DNA of 64,000 bases from Tritrichomonas musculus (GCA_039105265.1 JAPFFF010000004.1:8289501-8353500); one strand, 5' to 3'. Positions 20,101 through 27,814 are shown, numbered from the stretch's first letter. A program made the numbers and translations. The notes: generated by a model not told the origin, from the letters alone.

Positions 20101-20654
20101 TTTATAATATCCGTAATGATATCGATAATTTCATCTTTATCGCAGGACTCTTCGATACTCAAGATGACCTTCAAAAACAGGCAGAAAGTGCCGTTCGTTT
20201 TGCACTCAATATTAAAAAAATTTTCGAAAATGGCGAGCTTGAAGAACAATTTAATTTGTTCATTCATGCTAGAATTGTAGTCTGTATGGGAGGCCCTGTT
20301 GAAGGAATTGTCGAAGACCCTTCAAAACCACATATTGATATTATTACTAGTTTGATCAAGGAGGCTGATAAAATTAAAGATTTAGGCGATTTGGATGTAG
20401 TTTATATTAATGAAGCAGTTTATGATAACATGGTTAAAGAAAATTACGAGGTCGAAGAAAAAATTTTGGAAATTAAAGATGATGCTCTCGATGAGGAAGA
20501 AAATCAATTCGTTTTGAATTCAAACAAAGTTTATCAGGTAAATAAATGCTTAAGGAAAAAGAAAAAGGAAGGTGATGATGTTAGTAGACTTCTTAATAAC
20601 AATGTTAATATTAGTGACATTAATATGTTCGTTATTCATTCTGACTCAAAATAA
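14157..20654 (+). CDS. Giant multi-pass membrane protein with PAS and cyclase-homology domains, 2165 aa
   Basis: The layout matches the expanded trichomonad family annotated as PAS and adenylate/guanylate cyclase domain proteins. Membrane segments lie at about residues 57-77, 95-118 and 127-147, then a disordered Asn/Lys/Asp/Pro stretch (about 215-300), then a cluster at about 314-464. A helical soluble part follows (about 540-860), then membrane segments at about 875-897, 1188-1210, 1262-1284 and 1527-1555, the loops between which carry N-glycosylation-like sites. Residues about 1615-1720 are a PAS domain (HSLISTDRDLIIQSVNP... MTGFPSDQLLG). A signalling-helix linker (KKKTEALINMLIPPPVLEAI) leads to cyclase homology at about 1822-2110. 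The metal-site region reads IKIELVGFNEYI, with Glu1860 where active cyclases have Asp, and the usual second-metal GD motif and DxxGxxVN segment are not recognisable. I infer a sensor or receptor at the plasma or an internal membrane whose nucleotide chemistry is doubtful. Confidence 0.88.
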   Translation: MSVSLPAPRSISQSSQIVQKSIANQGQNDVFSFRNMNEKFLFPFYDELFRMTKLHPFFSVFLVFVFIDQFFAIVQNYTNSDIANLFTNFNISLAFEMASLPFLYFLLDIAFFVFLFYYYRSKRIFNFWHLYLGSLFLNFFNIIFFPPTCGMFGYSIYRLEFIINSHYKQVSTFTERDFSEQINTSFFPSNYINKLLFTDIHQTLYQNDDKSNHDNSTNPDYYKHKHKTIPNYHKSNIFRDKIKNFYSKSDKITKNDKFYLNDNYNHSNPNPEPKPLNDNNQTGEPPPPDKNKNSDDINEDALQAYLLLFLDAEFSRHLFLLIFSLIEAVALFFQMYYNFRFMSESPYLNRTFFSMWDSQVFILFMFLNGFSQFSFYFLKILPNWCTSFYLVAIIIFIVYIMYYTFFQPFIHIGMNVLVQSLLTVHFFATFFTFFLYLKFHFVLFKLVSFSFFFGIFYVPIYWYINLKIVKKVNSKLSPPTVPQGQIDSTDSFEINEFPKKKKGKNRKNDTKNSVDDELLTDDDRLENATGLTEQEKREMFDSYVFQSIEHALLYLRVGISQASPYFVDFSFMRYMKECYGQKPIQFFILQLSSLFPSQHQFFNFCMTSYNKKIDFFNVYEQFLVYQLYRINVIRQSSVSKEVQNELIRLEKMSDDTISTIRGFWAELLQAKTDFNMYSLGFIRKMTMNTKSSYIDAIEKFPNSQQILNSYCRFLCEACGDYIECARVGQKMRLIELGKNMNADHCYHSFVNVFPHYLKKRILDMKGSFIMNSSRSFSSSHSSESLSSDRLSASFENARGMPINANMAANTKSFTYKKHISNKQQYKEEFENLIEQDNFETLINTLFNKGKQRLTIQQIVDRCNNSSLKLARVLSIVQCTISILIFLMSFWIISMSMNTTELMESSNRVSKIASSFQYCSLIAGVQYLAESKDKNISALMIDSLNIRDENLPDFACTFRYPVVSLNNLKNVITTFIDDEMKYLLTTPEDHRLEIKTYTGLSKDSRTIQSIYMNNSRDRNLTINYKQPTISDAFPNSSQFDEGIFLAKFNDKKPSLFKLTLRNGIEYFISIVERLAFEKALYLAKQFYKNNPRPPDQQKPPNQQNVQTDFLERMKSDNELVSSLFEDESFSILNLLEDQNNDERVSQFFDNYFSVLWNGLMLSEPFSHLFEVISDNAILITNTYSRIFRVLTEVIIIIYGITFLVLRIYDFMLIRNSIKATSVVLQRLKSSDIVETKKPIYLKSKKPIKINSASNHSIYDYSPTLVFYPIVTFLSTACFLAFLATSNFEYTHSFPFVQNAFRWAKDSSSRFLLLTKVMNGLISEKAGIFDFNVTDQLTQIGIELINITNKLDLSIIGQSKDLDNFYFMINDDIELIEGFNTSNSTNTTTTSENKSRLKKPFKTTLNKKLLKNSRVNTLSFDSLLSSKSYRSTKCTHLDNTNSSTEMNLATYLDCISIENKLNLGIHFYNLLRNTLIDPAKMQQQELTDIPEFMASLFIVDKYLFTSLPELQDEIAHVTIDKLQSQRKNVYIISCIGIAVCIFFTFIEQLLIIFFYFSYDAFKQLIMVLPPGAFANNPCLINFLISSYTNSKLQFKFLNNNIINTISKFTHLHTESLSEEEILANSVDHSLISTDRDLIIQSVNPAVQKMTGFPSDQLLGQGLIYLIPLTSHREKMKTQFEIAPFYQRLEEIKSNHGDRVAEVNATCLTDKGEEILVQATLIGIFDKKRNNDKLKDKKMPLRKNHKNNNKINNLIEIDDENTESSASTTNSETMNTASKSVNLMSLFNRESDNSNEDEEFVGVTIILQDISFETSQKKEMKEAKKKTEALINMLIPPPVLEAIRASKNQLFYNAKRATLIKIELVGFNEYIGSMMPKAIMTCLQHICSKINSINQTEDQILFTGSKNRSNDNDLWRFDSNVNHNFKFNFDTNLNSMADEGDMFISTSKDDEYRKNVHEKIHQNGYLDASDEDLEDNDEICDFSCIYNIRNDIDNFIFIAGLFDTQDDLQKQAESAVRFALNIKKIFENGELEEQFNLFIHARIVVCMGGPVEGIVEDPSKPHIDIITSLIKEADKIKDLGDLDVVYINEAVYDNMVKENYEVEEKILEIKDDALDEEENQFVLNSNKVYQVNKCLRKKKKEGDDVSRLLNNNVNISDINMFVIHSDSK

Positions 20655-21354
20655 TAATGTGATTTTTAATTATTATTATGTTATTTTTAATTTTTTTTTT
20701 ATTGTAAAGATTGTTTTTATTCGCATTAATTTTACTATTTTTTTTTTTTTTTTTTGAAATGCTTATTTTTTATAGTTTGGCATTCCGAGGATTCTAGCCA
20801 TTTTTTAAAGCTACAATTAATTAATAAGCAATCAAAATTGCCTTAAATGATTTCGTATTGAATTTAAACTCAGTCTTTTCTTAAAAAAGAGATATAATTG
20901 TTTAAAAAGAAGGATAAAAATCTATTTCAAATAGATCTACATGATTTATTTGATCACAGGTAGATTTAAGTTCAATTCTAATCTTTTGTTTGATGAGATT
21001 TTTAGTTGCTTTTATATCAACATATGATTTATTAAAATATATCACGAATATATTAAATATTAAAAATTAAATAATATTCAATAAGTAAATAACAAGATAA
21101 AAACATTTATGGAATGAACTCTTTAGGTCAAAAAATTGACTATTTGTAAAATTGAAAGAATATCTTTGATATAAATATTTAGGCTTTATCTTCTGAAGAT
21201 CGACTTTATTTTTACAATCTAAATTAAATATATACATTATAAAAAATAAATATTTTAATTAATTTTATAAATTTAATATATATTTTTAACTGACTAAGAT
21301 AAAGATCATTATTTGATTAAATCTGTCGTCTGAAATGGAACAATAGATGACTTT
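20655..21354. other. AT-rich intergenic region
   Basis: Long T tracts (20691-20755) directly follow the receptor stop and may serve as its 3' end. The rest holds no coding-quality frame. GATCTAC/GTAGAT words near 20930-20970 form a weak dyad. Confidence 0.45.
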
Positions 21355-21357
21355 TGA

Positions 21358-23541
21358 AGAAGCCCTTGTCAATCTGATTTTGATTTTACAAATCATAGTA
21401 TTGGCAAAGGATCATTTGGCGAAGTTTTTATTGTTGAAAATCTGATTGATCATCAACAATATGCAGCAAAAATTATTAATACATGTATCACGGACTTTGA
21501 TGGGCATTCTCAAATGTTATTTTTACGTGAATCCGAAATTCTTCATAAACTCTCGCATCCATCAATTGTCAAATTTTGTGGCATCAATTTTCAATCCTTC
21601 AAAGATCAATCGATTCTATCACCCACAATCATTACAGAATATTTACCCAACGGTTCATTAAAAGAGATTCTAAACAAAGAAAATAATTCACTTGCAGATA
21701 AAGATTGGGGTAGCACCAAAAAATATATTTGTTTACTCGGCATTACAGACGCAATGCGATATCTTCACAAACATGGGATTCTTCACCGAGATTTAAACCC
21801 AGAAAACATACTCATTGATGCCAATTATTATCCACGTATCTGCGATTTTGGCCTTTCCAAATGCTTTTCAGAAATCCTAACAAAGTCTGTTCAATTATCC
21901 GTAACAGGAAAACTTGGCACATCTTTATACATGGCGCCTGAACTATTATTAGAAGAAGATGATAATGTTCATTATGGAGTTGGAATAGACGTTTATGCTT
22001 TCGCTTTCATTGCATACGAGATTGTCACAGGCGAAGAGCCATTCTATTCAAAAGGGAAAGAAAGAATGAGCACTGTAAAATTATTCAAGACAATAATGGC
22101 AGGAACTCGTCCTAATTTCAACGATTTTGTAACCGAAAAAATGAAAGACCTTATATCAAGGTGCTGGAGTCATGATCCGGGCGATCGTCCGACTTTTGAT
22201 GAAATTTTTGATTTGCTGTCAAACGACTTCTCGTACTTCCAGGAAGATGTCGACGCTGATGAAGTAAATGAATATCTTGAAATGCTGAAAGATGAAACTG
22301 ATGACAGCAATCCAGGCCTGACCAAAAAAAATGACAACAAAGAAATTGAAGCCAAAAATCAAGAAATTGACCGTTTATTAAAAGAAAAAGTAGAAATTGA
22401 AACAAAAAATAAAGCAGAAGTTGACCGTTTATTAAAAGAAAAAATAGAAATTGAAACAAGAAGTAAAACAGAAGTTGACCGTTTATTAAAAGAAAAAATA
22501 GAAATTGAAACAAAGAATAAAGCAGAAGTTGACCGTTTATTAAAAGAAAAAATAGAAATTGAAACAAAGAATAAAACAGAAGTTGACCGTTTATTAAAAG
22601 AAAAAATAGAAATTGAAACAAAGAATAAAACAGAAGTTGACCGTTTAGTTAAAGAGAAAGAAGAAGCAGAAACCAGATACAGGGAAGAACTTGATCTTCT
22701 AAAGAAAGAATTAAATGAGTTGAAGAAAACAAGTGAAACACCGACGAATGCCAATGCTCAAGACGACTTACCCAAAATGCACATCAAGATTCACGCTTTT
22801 GGCGGGAAGAGGCTATCAGTAATGGACAAAAAAGCCAAGCTTGATGTGTGCGCATCATTTGAACTGAAGAATCGCCCTGATAGCAAAGAGAAGACAAAGG
22901 TTGTTAATGGCTCTTCTCCTGTTTGGAATCAAAACTTTGTAATTGATGTCCCAGATATCAAGAATGATGTGCTCGTTGTCAACCTTTGGAATAGAATTAT
23001 CAAGCCTTTTGGCATCGAGGAGGAAAAGATAATGGACGAACAAGAAATCCCTCTTTCTGATGCCCTCGTTGGCCAAAAGAAAGTGATCAATAACAAAATT
23101 TTTTTAAACAAAAAAAATACCGGAATTCTTCATTTTGAATATCAGCTTTGTAATGGACTTGCACCACGTCCATGCAAACTCATTGTCCACGCAATTAATG
23201 CCGTGAATTTAATAAAGTTCGACATGGATTGGTCTGATCCATATCTGACTTTTCAGATCAAAGATGATCCAGACAGCTTTAAAAGATCAAAAACATGCAA
23301 TATCACTGTCAATCCAATTTGGAATGAAACTTTTGAATTTCAAATCAAAGAATGGAATACTGCGGTACTTGTTGTTAATTTGTGGGATGAAGATTTAAAA
23401 CATGATGCCAAAATGATGAATGAACTCGAACTGCCTCTGATTCAATGGCCAGTTGGAACTCACGCTATTTTATCTGAAGATATTAAATTGAGGAGGAGAA
23501 ATGCAGGAACTCTTTTCATTGGAATTGATGTTCTCAAGTAA
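21358..23541 (+). CDS. Protein kinase with 18-residue coiled-coil repeats and two C2 domains
   Basis: The open frame runs from 21358, although its first ATG is at 21514 (675 aa from there). The frame upstream of that ATG encodes an essential part of the kinase: the glycine loop GKGSFGEVF and the AAK lysine strand. The true start is therefore upstream. The only nearby ATG (21347, MTFEEALVN) is in another frame, which points to a one-base frameshift near 21370, real or from assembly. Numbering from 21514, HRDLNPEN is at 91-98, with Asn95 where the catalytic-loop Lys is usual; DFG begins at 111, and the APE-type motif is MAPE. Residues 285-392 are six 18-residue repeats of the VDRLLKEKIEIETKNKAE type. 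C2 domains lie at about 422-546 and 555-675. The second keeps Asp-rich loops (FDMDWSDPY, LWDEDLKHD) suited to calcium; the first does not. A Ca/lipid-targeted kinase or pseudokinase is likely. Confidence 0.85.
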   Translation, partial: RSPCQSDFDFTNHSIGKGSFGEVFIVENLIDHQQYAAKIINTCITDFDGHSQMLFLRESEILHKLSHPSIVKFCGINFQSFKDQSILSPTIITEYLPNGSLKEILNKENNSLADKDWGSTKKYICLLGITDAMRYLHKHGILHRDLNPENILIDANYYPRICDFGLSKCFSEILTKSVQLSVTGKLGTSLYMAPELLLEEDDNVHYGVGIDVYAFAFIAYEIVTGEEPFYSKGKERMSTVKLFKTIMAGTRPNFNDFVTEKMKDLISRCWSHDPGDRPTFDEIFDLLSNDFSYFQEDVDADEVNEYLEMLKDETDDSNPGLTKKNDNKEIEAKNQEIDRLLKEKVEIETKNKAEVDRLLKEKIEIETRSKTEVDRLLKEKIEIETKNKAEVDRLLKEKIEIETKNKTEVDRLLKEKIEIETKNKTEVDRLVKEKEEAETRYREELDLLKKELNELKKTSETPTNANAQDDLPKMHIKIHAFGGKRLSVMDKKAKLDVCASFELKNRPDSKEKTKVVNGSSPVWNQNFVIDVPDIKNDVLVVNLWNRIIKPFGIEEEKIMDEQEIPLSDALVGQKKVINNKIFLNKKNTGILHFEYQLCNGLAPRPCKLIVHAINAVNLIKFDMDWSDPYLTFQIKDDPDSFKRSKTCNITVNPIWNETFEFQIKEWNTAVLVVNLWDEDLKHDAKMMNELELPLIQWPVGTHAILSEDIKLRRRNAGTLFIGIDVLK
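22366..22689 (+). repeat. 54-bp coding tandem repeat, six units
   Basis: A 54-bp unit is repeated in frame and encodes an 18-residue coiled-coil module (IDRLLKEK/VEIETKNKAE type). The inner units are nearly identical at the nucleotide level and the sixth diverges. Because 18 residues equal five turns at 3.6 per turn (a 7+11 pattern), expansion keeps the coiled coil in register. The antisense frames over this stretch are shadows. Confidence 0.9.
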
Positions 23542-24122
23542 TTAGTAAAATTAAATTTCTTAACGGCGTACATTTACATGCTAATTATATAATTATATCA
23601 TTATTTTTCCAAAACTTTTGAAATAAATTCATATAAAGTATAATATTTGTATTTAAGCAAAATAATCATATATATCTGAGTAAAAAAAAAAGAAGATTTA
23701 TGAAATAATAAAGGATTTAAATTTTAAATATAACAACTAGACTCCAAAAGTGAAACTCGCTATGATAGAATTGCAAGATCTGCTTTTTTTGAATAAACTA
23801 CTTGTAGTGAGGAATGAAAACTTTTACTAAAAAAACGACAACAAATGATGATTATTTCATAAACTTTTTGTATGGATTCGTTTCTTTTTTTCTTTAAATT
23901 TCCAACGAATTCAATTCAATTGTTTAAGATTGGTTGGACAACTACGCATAAAAAAAAAAAAGAATAAAAATTTATCAATATTTGAATGCATTTAAATCAA
24001 TTATTTAAAATTTTATCAAATTTTCAAAATAGATTGAAAGAAATTCTGTTGTTTATTTTGGGCTTTTCTCAATTCCCTTTGAATTTTAATTAAATAAAAT
24101 TTTCCGTTTTGGTATAAAAGAA
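23542..24122. other. AT-rich intergenic region
   Basis: No gene seen. It carries A/T runs and GGTATAAAAG just before the downstream initiator, which looks like a TATA box but is probably fortuitous, since trichomonad promoters mainly use the initiator. Confidence 0.4.
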
Positions 24123-24129
24123 TCATAAA
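24123..24129 (+). promoter_or_regulatory. Initiator-like element for the second kinase gene
   Basis: TCATAAA, with its A 10 nt before the ATG at 24135, fits the trichomonad initiator. Confidence 0.5.
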
Positions 24130-24134
24130 TATTT

Positions 24135-25091
24135 ATGCTTACTAACCAATATTGGACCAGAAGATCCCCTAGACCTCAAGTTGGAGAAATATATGGCTCA
24201 TATAGAATAGAAGAATTGATTGTCGAAACAAAATTTTCTATGTTATATTCTTCAACTTGTTTAAATACAGGAAGCAAGAAAGCAATGAAATTTATAAAAT
24301 GTATAAAAGGCAAAGAAGAAAGAATTAAAAATGAAGTAGAAATAATGAAACGAGTAGATCATCCAAATTTATTAAAACTCGAATATTCAGAACGCAAAGA
24401 TCCTTACATGATCATTGTAACCAACTATGCACAATCACAAGATCTTTACCGCTTTATAAATAGTAACTACCCATCAGGGATGCCTTCTGATGTTGCATTA
24501 TATACAATGAAACAAATGATCGATGCAGTTTCTTATTTACATAACTTAGGAATTTGGCATCGTGACATTAAACCCCAAAATTTCCTCGTATTTAACAATG
24601 ATAACGAAAGACCACATATTGTATTAGCAGATTTCGGATTAGCCAAACAATACAAACCTAATGAAACAGATGATTCAATAGTAGGAACAAAGCAATATAT
24701 GGCTCCAGAATTGATAAATAACTCTAGATATACAAAATCTGTGGATATTTGGGCACTAGGCATTACTTTTTTCTTCATGATGACAAATCAAGAAGCGTTT
24801 CAAACATCAAGTTCAGATTCATATACCCGTGAAAATGAGAAAATTGAAAAATTAATCAGAAGTGCGTATTTAAATTATGATATGCTTAATGACGAGAAGA
24901 TTTTTCCAGAAATACCTATTTTAATTAAAAAAATGTGCGAAATTTTCCCAGAGAGGCGAATAACGGCGAATGAACTTAACAAATATCCATGCTTTATGAT
25001 AACTATGTTATTTGAAGAAGATGAAAATGTATCAAGCATAGCTAAAATAGATCTACAACAAGGGTTTGAAGATTCAATACTTAGTATTTAA
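24135..25091 (+). CDS. Serine/threonine protein kinase, 318 aa, degenerate glycine loop
   Basis: This is a compact single-domain kinase. The N-lobe starts at GEIYGSYRIEELI, but the usual GxGxxG loop is replaced by IVETKFSMLYSS, with no glycines. The ATP-anchoring lysine (Lys52 in AMKF), the catalytic loop HRDIKPQN (142-149), the DFG motif (Asp166, ADFGLAKQY), the activation segment ending GTKQYMAPELI, and the helix-F motif SVDIWALGITFF are all present. Ser/Thr specificity follows from KPQN and the GT...APE pattern; the overall feel is CAMK/NEK-like. Residues about 275-318 finish the C-lobe and a short acidic tail. ATP binding without the glycines is possible but should be weaker. No regulatory domain is attached. 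The start is supported by the initiator 10 nt upstream. Confidence 0.9.
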   Translation: MLTNQYWTRRSPRPQVGEIYGSYRIEELIVETKFSMLYSSTCLNTGSKKAMKFIKCIKGKEERIKNEVEIMKRVDHPNLLKLEYSERKDPYMIIVTNYAQSQDLYRFINSNYPSGMPSDVALYTMKQMIDAVSYLHNLGIWHRDIKPQNFLVFNNDNERPHIVLADFGLAKQYKPNETDDSIVGTKQYMAPELINNSRYTKSVDIWALGITFFFMMTNQEAFQTSSSDSYTRENEKIEKLIRSAYLNYDMLNDEKIFPEIPILIKKMCEIFPERRITANELNKYPCFMITMLFEEDENVSSIAKIDLQQGFEDSILSI

Positions 25092-25661
25092 TCATAATTG
25101 TAATTTTGTTTTTATGTAATAAATTTTTTATATTATTATTCCACGAGCGAAAAATAACAAGCTCATTTCTATTATTATTTTATTATTTAGAAAAATAAAC
25201 TAAGAATAATATTGAAGACATTCATAAAATACTAAGGATTGCATTGATGCAATAAAAAAATTGTTGTAAATTTTTTTAGGTCATTAATAAAAATCAAAAA
25301 GAGCCAGATGTTCATTGTTTTATATAAAACAATTCTTTGTTGTCAAAAAAATATTTTTGGCGAATGGACATTTCTCTCAAATGATCTTTACTTTTTTTAC
25401 ATCACATTTTTATTAACGTAACATTTTAACGTAACTTTTTTACATTCAAAAGTTTTGATGTAAATCAGTTTTTATGTTTAAAACAATATTTTGGACAATC
25501 GTGTTTTTCATCGCCAATTTTTGAATGGTTTTTCTATCCATGAGTAGCTACTCATGGAAAGTAAAAAAGCAGCCATCTTAAGGTGAAATTTGAGTTACTA
25601 TGTTAAGAAATTTAACCAAAAAAATCGTAAAATTTAAATTTTACCTTAATATTACAACTAT
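25092..25661. other. AT-rich intergenic region
   Basis: No gene. TTAACGTAACATTTTAACGT near 25415 is a short tandem, and ATGAGTAGCTACTCAT at 25540-25555 is a perfect 16-bp palindrome. Confidence 0.45.
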
Positions 25662-25811
25662 TTACTTTTTTGATATAAAAATTTGTTTATTTGTACATAA
25701 TTTTTCGGGGATATACGCACCAATGATCACCACGGGGCTGCACGAAGCCGAATTTGGTTCCTTGAATTGCTGGATGAGTCGAGAAGCTATTTGAACTAAA
25801 TAATTATTCAT
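25662..25811 (-). CDS. Possible 49-aa gene over a GC-rich islet (or structured RNA)
   Basis: A stretch of about 95 bp (25705-25795) is roughly half G/C in DNA that is otherwise over three-quarters A/T. On the minus strand it is open from an ATG at 25811, giving a 49-residue peptide with body IASRLIQQFKEPNSASC then SPVVIIGAYIP. The motif TCACTAA (25815-25821, minus) puts an initiator A 8 nt before that ATG, exactly as for the transposase at 29295. The plus strand is also open across the islet, and GGCTGCACGAAGCC can form a small hairpin, so a non-coding RNA or a remnant of a foreign insertion is equally possible. No family is recognised. Confidence 0.35.
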   Translation of the reverse strand: MNNYLVQIASRLIQQFKEPNSASCSPVVIIGAYIPEKLCTNKQIFISKK

Positions 25812-26150
25812 TATTTAGTGAAAATTGAATTAAAAAGGTATAACAAAGTATTCAAAAAGTTTAAAAGTTTTCAAAAAGTGGTGTAGAAAAATACGATTCC
25901 CCAAATATTTTTATTCATAATCTAAAGATAAAAATTATTTTTAATCAACTCTTGCTAATTTTGATCAAAAAACTATGTTATCGCAGATGATTATATCTGA
26001 TAGATATAATATGAAGCAAAAATATCATAGAAAAAAAGGTTTTGTACATCGGTACTATTATAAAAAAATTCAAATACATCGAATAAATAAATCAAAACGA
26101 TTTGGCCAATCATAATAAGTCGAAATAAAATCAGAATTTTATAATAAATA

Positions 26151-26849
26151 AACTTAAAGTAAAAAGGCAGACCACTATTTTTTCCCTCAATTATTATGAC
26201 ATAAAATATTTCTTCTCATTTTTAAAATTTTATAAAATTTTATCTCAAAATCTTATTTACCAATCTTTTTTTTTTTACGAATTTCATCAATATCTCAGCA
26301 AAAACTTCAAGCAATCGCTAAATATGCATCAAAGAATTTTTTTACTCTTTAAACATTACAATTTGTTATATTATTAGATCTATTCAGATATAAAATTTTT
26401 AACCAATTTTCAATCAAAAACACCAAATTTCACGTAATACACTCAACAACAAGAAGCTGTCATTAAAAATTATCAGTTATGCGCCAAAAAATGTTTTTTA
26501 CTCTTTTTATTTTTTGATCATATCTCATTGAACAGCACGACATAGCGCAGTACGTATCAACTGTTTTTTTACAATAAGAAAATTATTTTTATATTAATTT
26601 TCATGAAAATAGAAAGCGATCATAATGAAAAAAAAGAGCAAAACTATTTTTTTAGTAAAACCCATTTTTATTCAATTTTAAATCATTAATCATTGAAAAT
26701 TAATAAAATTCAATTGGGAAAAAACTCATACCATTTTTTGAATATAAAAGCGTATATACGATCAAGAATTTGAATATAAAAAAATTATAACGATCATATA
26801 AAGTATTCAAATTATATTCAATTAGTGGTCTGAGTTTTTACTTTCAGTT
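26151..26849. mobile_element. Non-autonomous TA-target DNA transposon, 699 bp
   Basis: The left end AACTTAAAGTAAAAAGGCAG, followed by ACCACTATTTT, is matched in reverse complement by the right end (AACTGAAAGTAAAAACTCAG, ACCACTAATT). TA lies outside each (26149-26150, 26850-26851). The AACT(G/T) start recalls the AAC block of the pogo-like elements here. There is no transposase frame. Confidence 0.65.
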
Positions 26850-26851
26850 TA

Positions 26852-27438
26852 TAAAGTGCCATTTTACACCATCAAAAGAATGATCAAAGAACTATCCAAG
26901 TTTTAATAATTTATTTAAAATATTGAAGGTAAAAAATATTTCTCAAGTAGTATACGGTAGGCCGTGCTTTGCCCAGCCTACCACGCTTCTCTCCGCTACG
27001 CTGCGTTCGCGCTACTCCAATGGCTCGCGCCCTTGGACCCCAGATCCTTAGTCTGGATACGCACAGACCTACCACCCCCGCATTTTGTCCACGCTATGGA
27101 ACAAAACACAGGGGCTCCTATACTAGGCGGCAGATTTTGTTCCAGCAACGCTGTCAAAAAGTTTCATCCACCAATCAGATTCAAAAAGTTTAAGCCACGC
27201 GGTTAATTCAATGCTCTCAAATCACCCCTGAAAATCACAAATATAATTCACAAATGAAGAGCTCTCGTAGCAATACAAAAAGTTTAAGCTCACAAATATA
27301 ATTCAATGCAATACCATCAATAGAATACCATCAATGCAATACCATCAAAAGAATACATCAATGCAATACCATCAATGCAATACTATCAATAGAATCTTTC
27401 TATATTTTGTTATTATTCTTGTTTTTATTTTTGTTCAA
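26852..27438. other. GC-rich island and short-period repeats upstream of the helicase-like gene
   Basis: About 26955-27195 is strikingly GC-rich for this window (CGCTACGCTGCGTTCGCGCT, ...TAGGCGGCAG). Two overlapping plus-strand frames cross it, neither resembling a known protein. About 27295-27392 is an imperfect roughly 15-bp tandem repeat of AATGCAATACCATC/AATAGAATACCATC. Both probably belong to the element that carries the helicase-like gene. Any ATG within the repeat is an unlikely start. Confidence 0.5.
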
Positions 27439-27814
27439 ATGAGCTTCGAGCAATATGTAGACTGGAATGTTTTTGAAAACCTCCCTGAAAAATCATTTGA
27501 GATTTCATACAGTGAAAGAAATGAAGAGGGAACCACAAATGAGATAACCATAGAGAATACAATAAAGAAATTCATCTGTCAAGCGCCAATTGGCTCAGGC
27601 AAGTCAACAGCACTAAGAAAATGGCCCAATAATAAATTCATACTTGTAATCCCTACCATAAATATTGCAATGGAGTTCTACTCAAAGCTGTATGTAGCAT
27701 TAAATAATAATCACCCAAAGAACATAGATGAGATAATAAAAGTATGTATCAAGGAGGGTGCATTCAAAGAATTTAAAGCAGCTATCACACATTTTGTCCC
27801 TGTTGTCATAACTA
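27439..27814 (+). pseudogene. Helicase-like gene, N-terminal part (fossil, interrupted)
   Basis: This is the front part of a superfamily 2 helicase-like protein. From MSFEQYVDWN (27439) it reaches a Walker A site, CQAPIGSGKSTALRKW, and motif Ia-like FILVIPTINIAMEFYS. The start at 27439 is preferred over an earlier ATG that lies in a short tandem repeat. The gene is split by the pogo-like transposon at 27815-29440, with the rest on the other side. The motif style recalls origin-binding-protein helicases of large DNA viruses and virus-like elements, so I treat it as a possible virus-like fossil; it looks broken, with at least one large interruption. A mobile-element or host origin cannot be excluded. 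Confidence 0.6.

Noticed and set aside
22151-22754. Long minus-strand frames (131 and 156 aa) over the kinase coiled coil
   Set aside because: They are antisense images of the 54-bp coding repeat, and the plus frame has clear domains on both sides.
24107-24120. TATA box (GGTATAAAAG) of the second kinase
   Set aside because: Such words are frequent by chance in this composition, and trichomonad genes mainly use initiators.
25705-25800. U4 or U6 snRNA, or tRNA, in the GC-rich islet
   Set aside because: CCAATGA resembles part of U4, but the matching kink-turn half and stems are missing, and there is no cloverleaf.
26964-27206. 80-aa and 74-aa frames in the GC-rich island
   Set aside because: They overlap in two frames as expected for GC-rich DNA lacking stops. 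There is no initiator and no recognisable protein.
27334-27438. Earlier start codon for the helicase-like gene
   Set aside because: It lies inside a short tandem repeat containing many ATGs. The coding texture begins at 27439.
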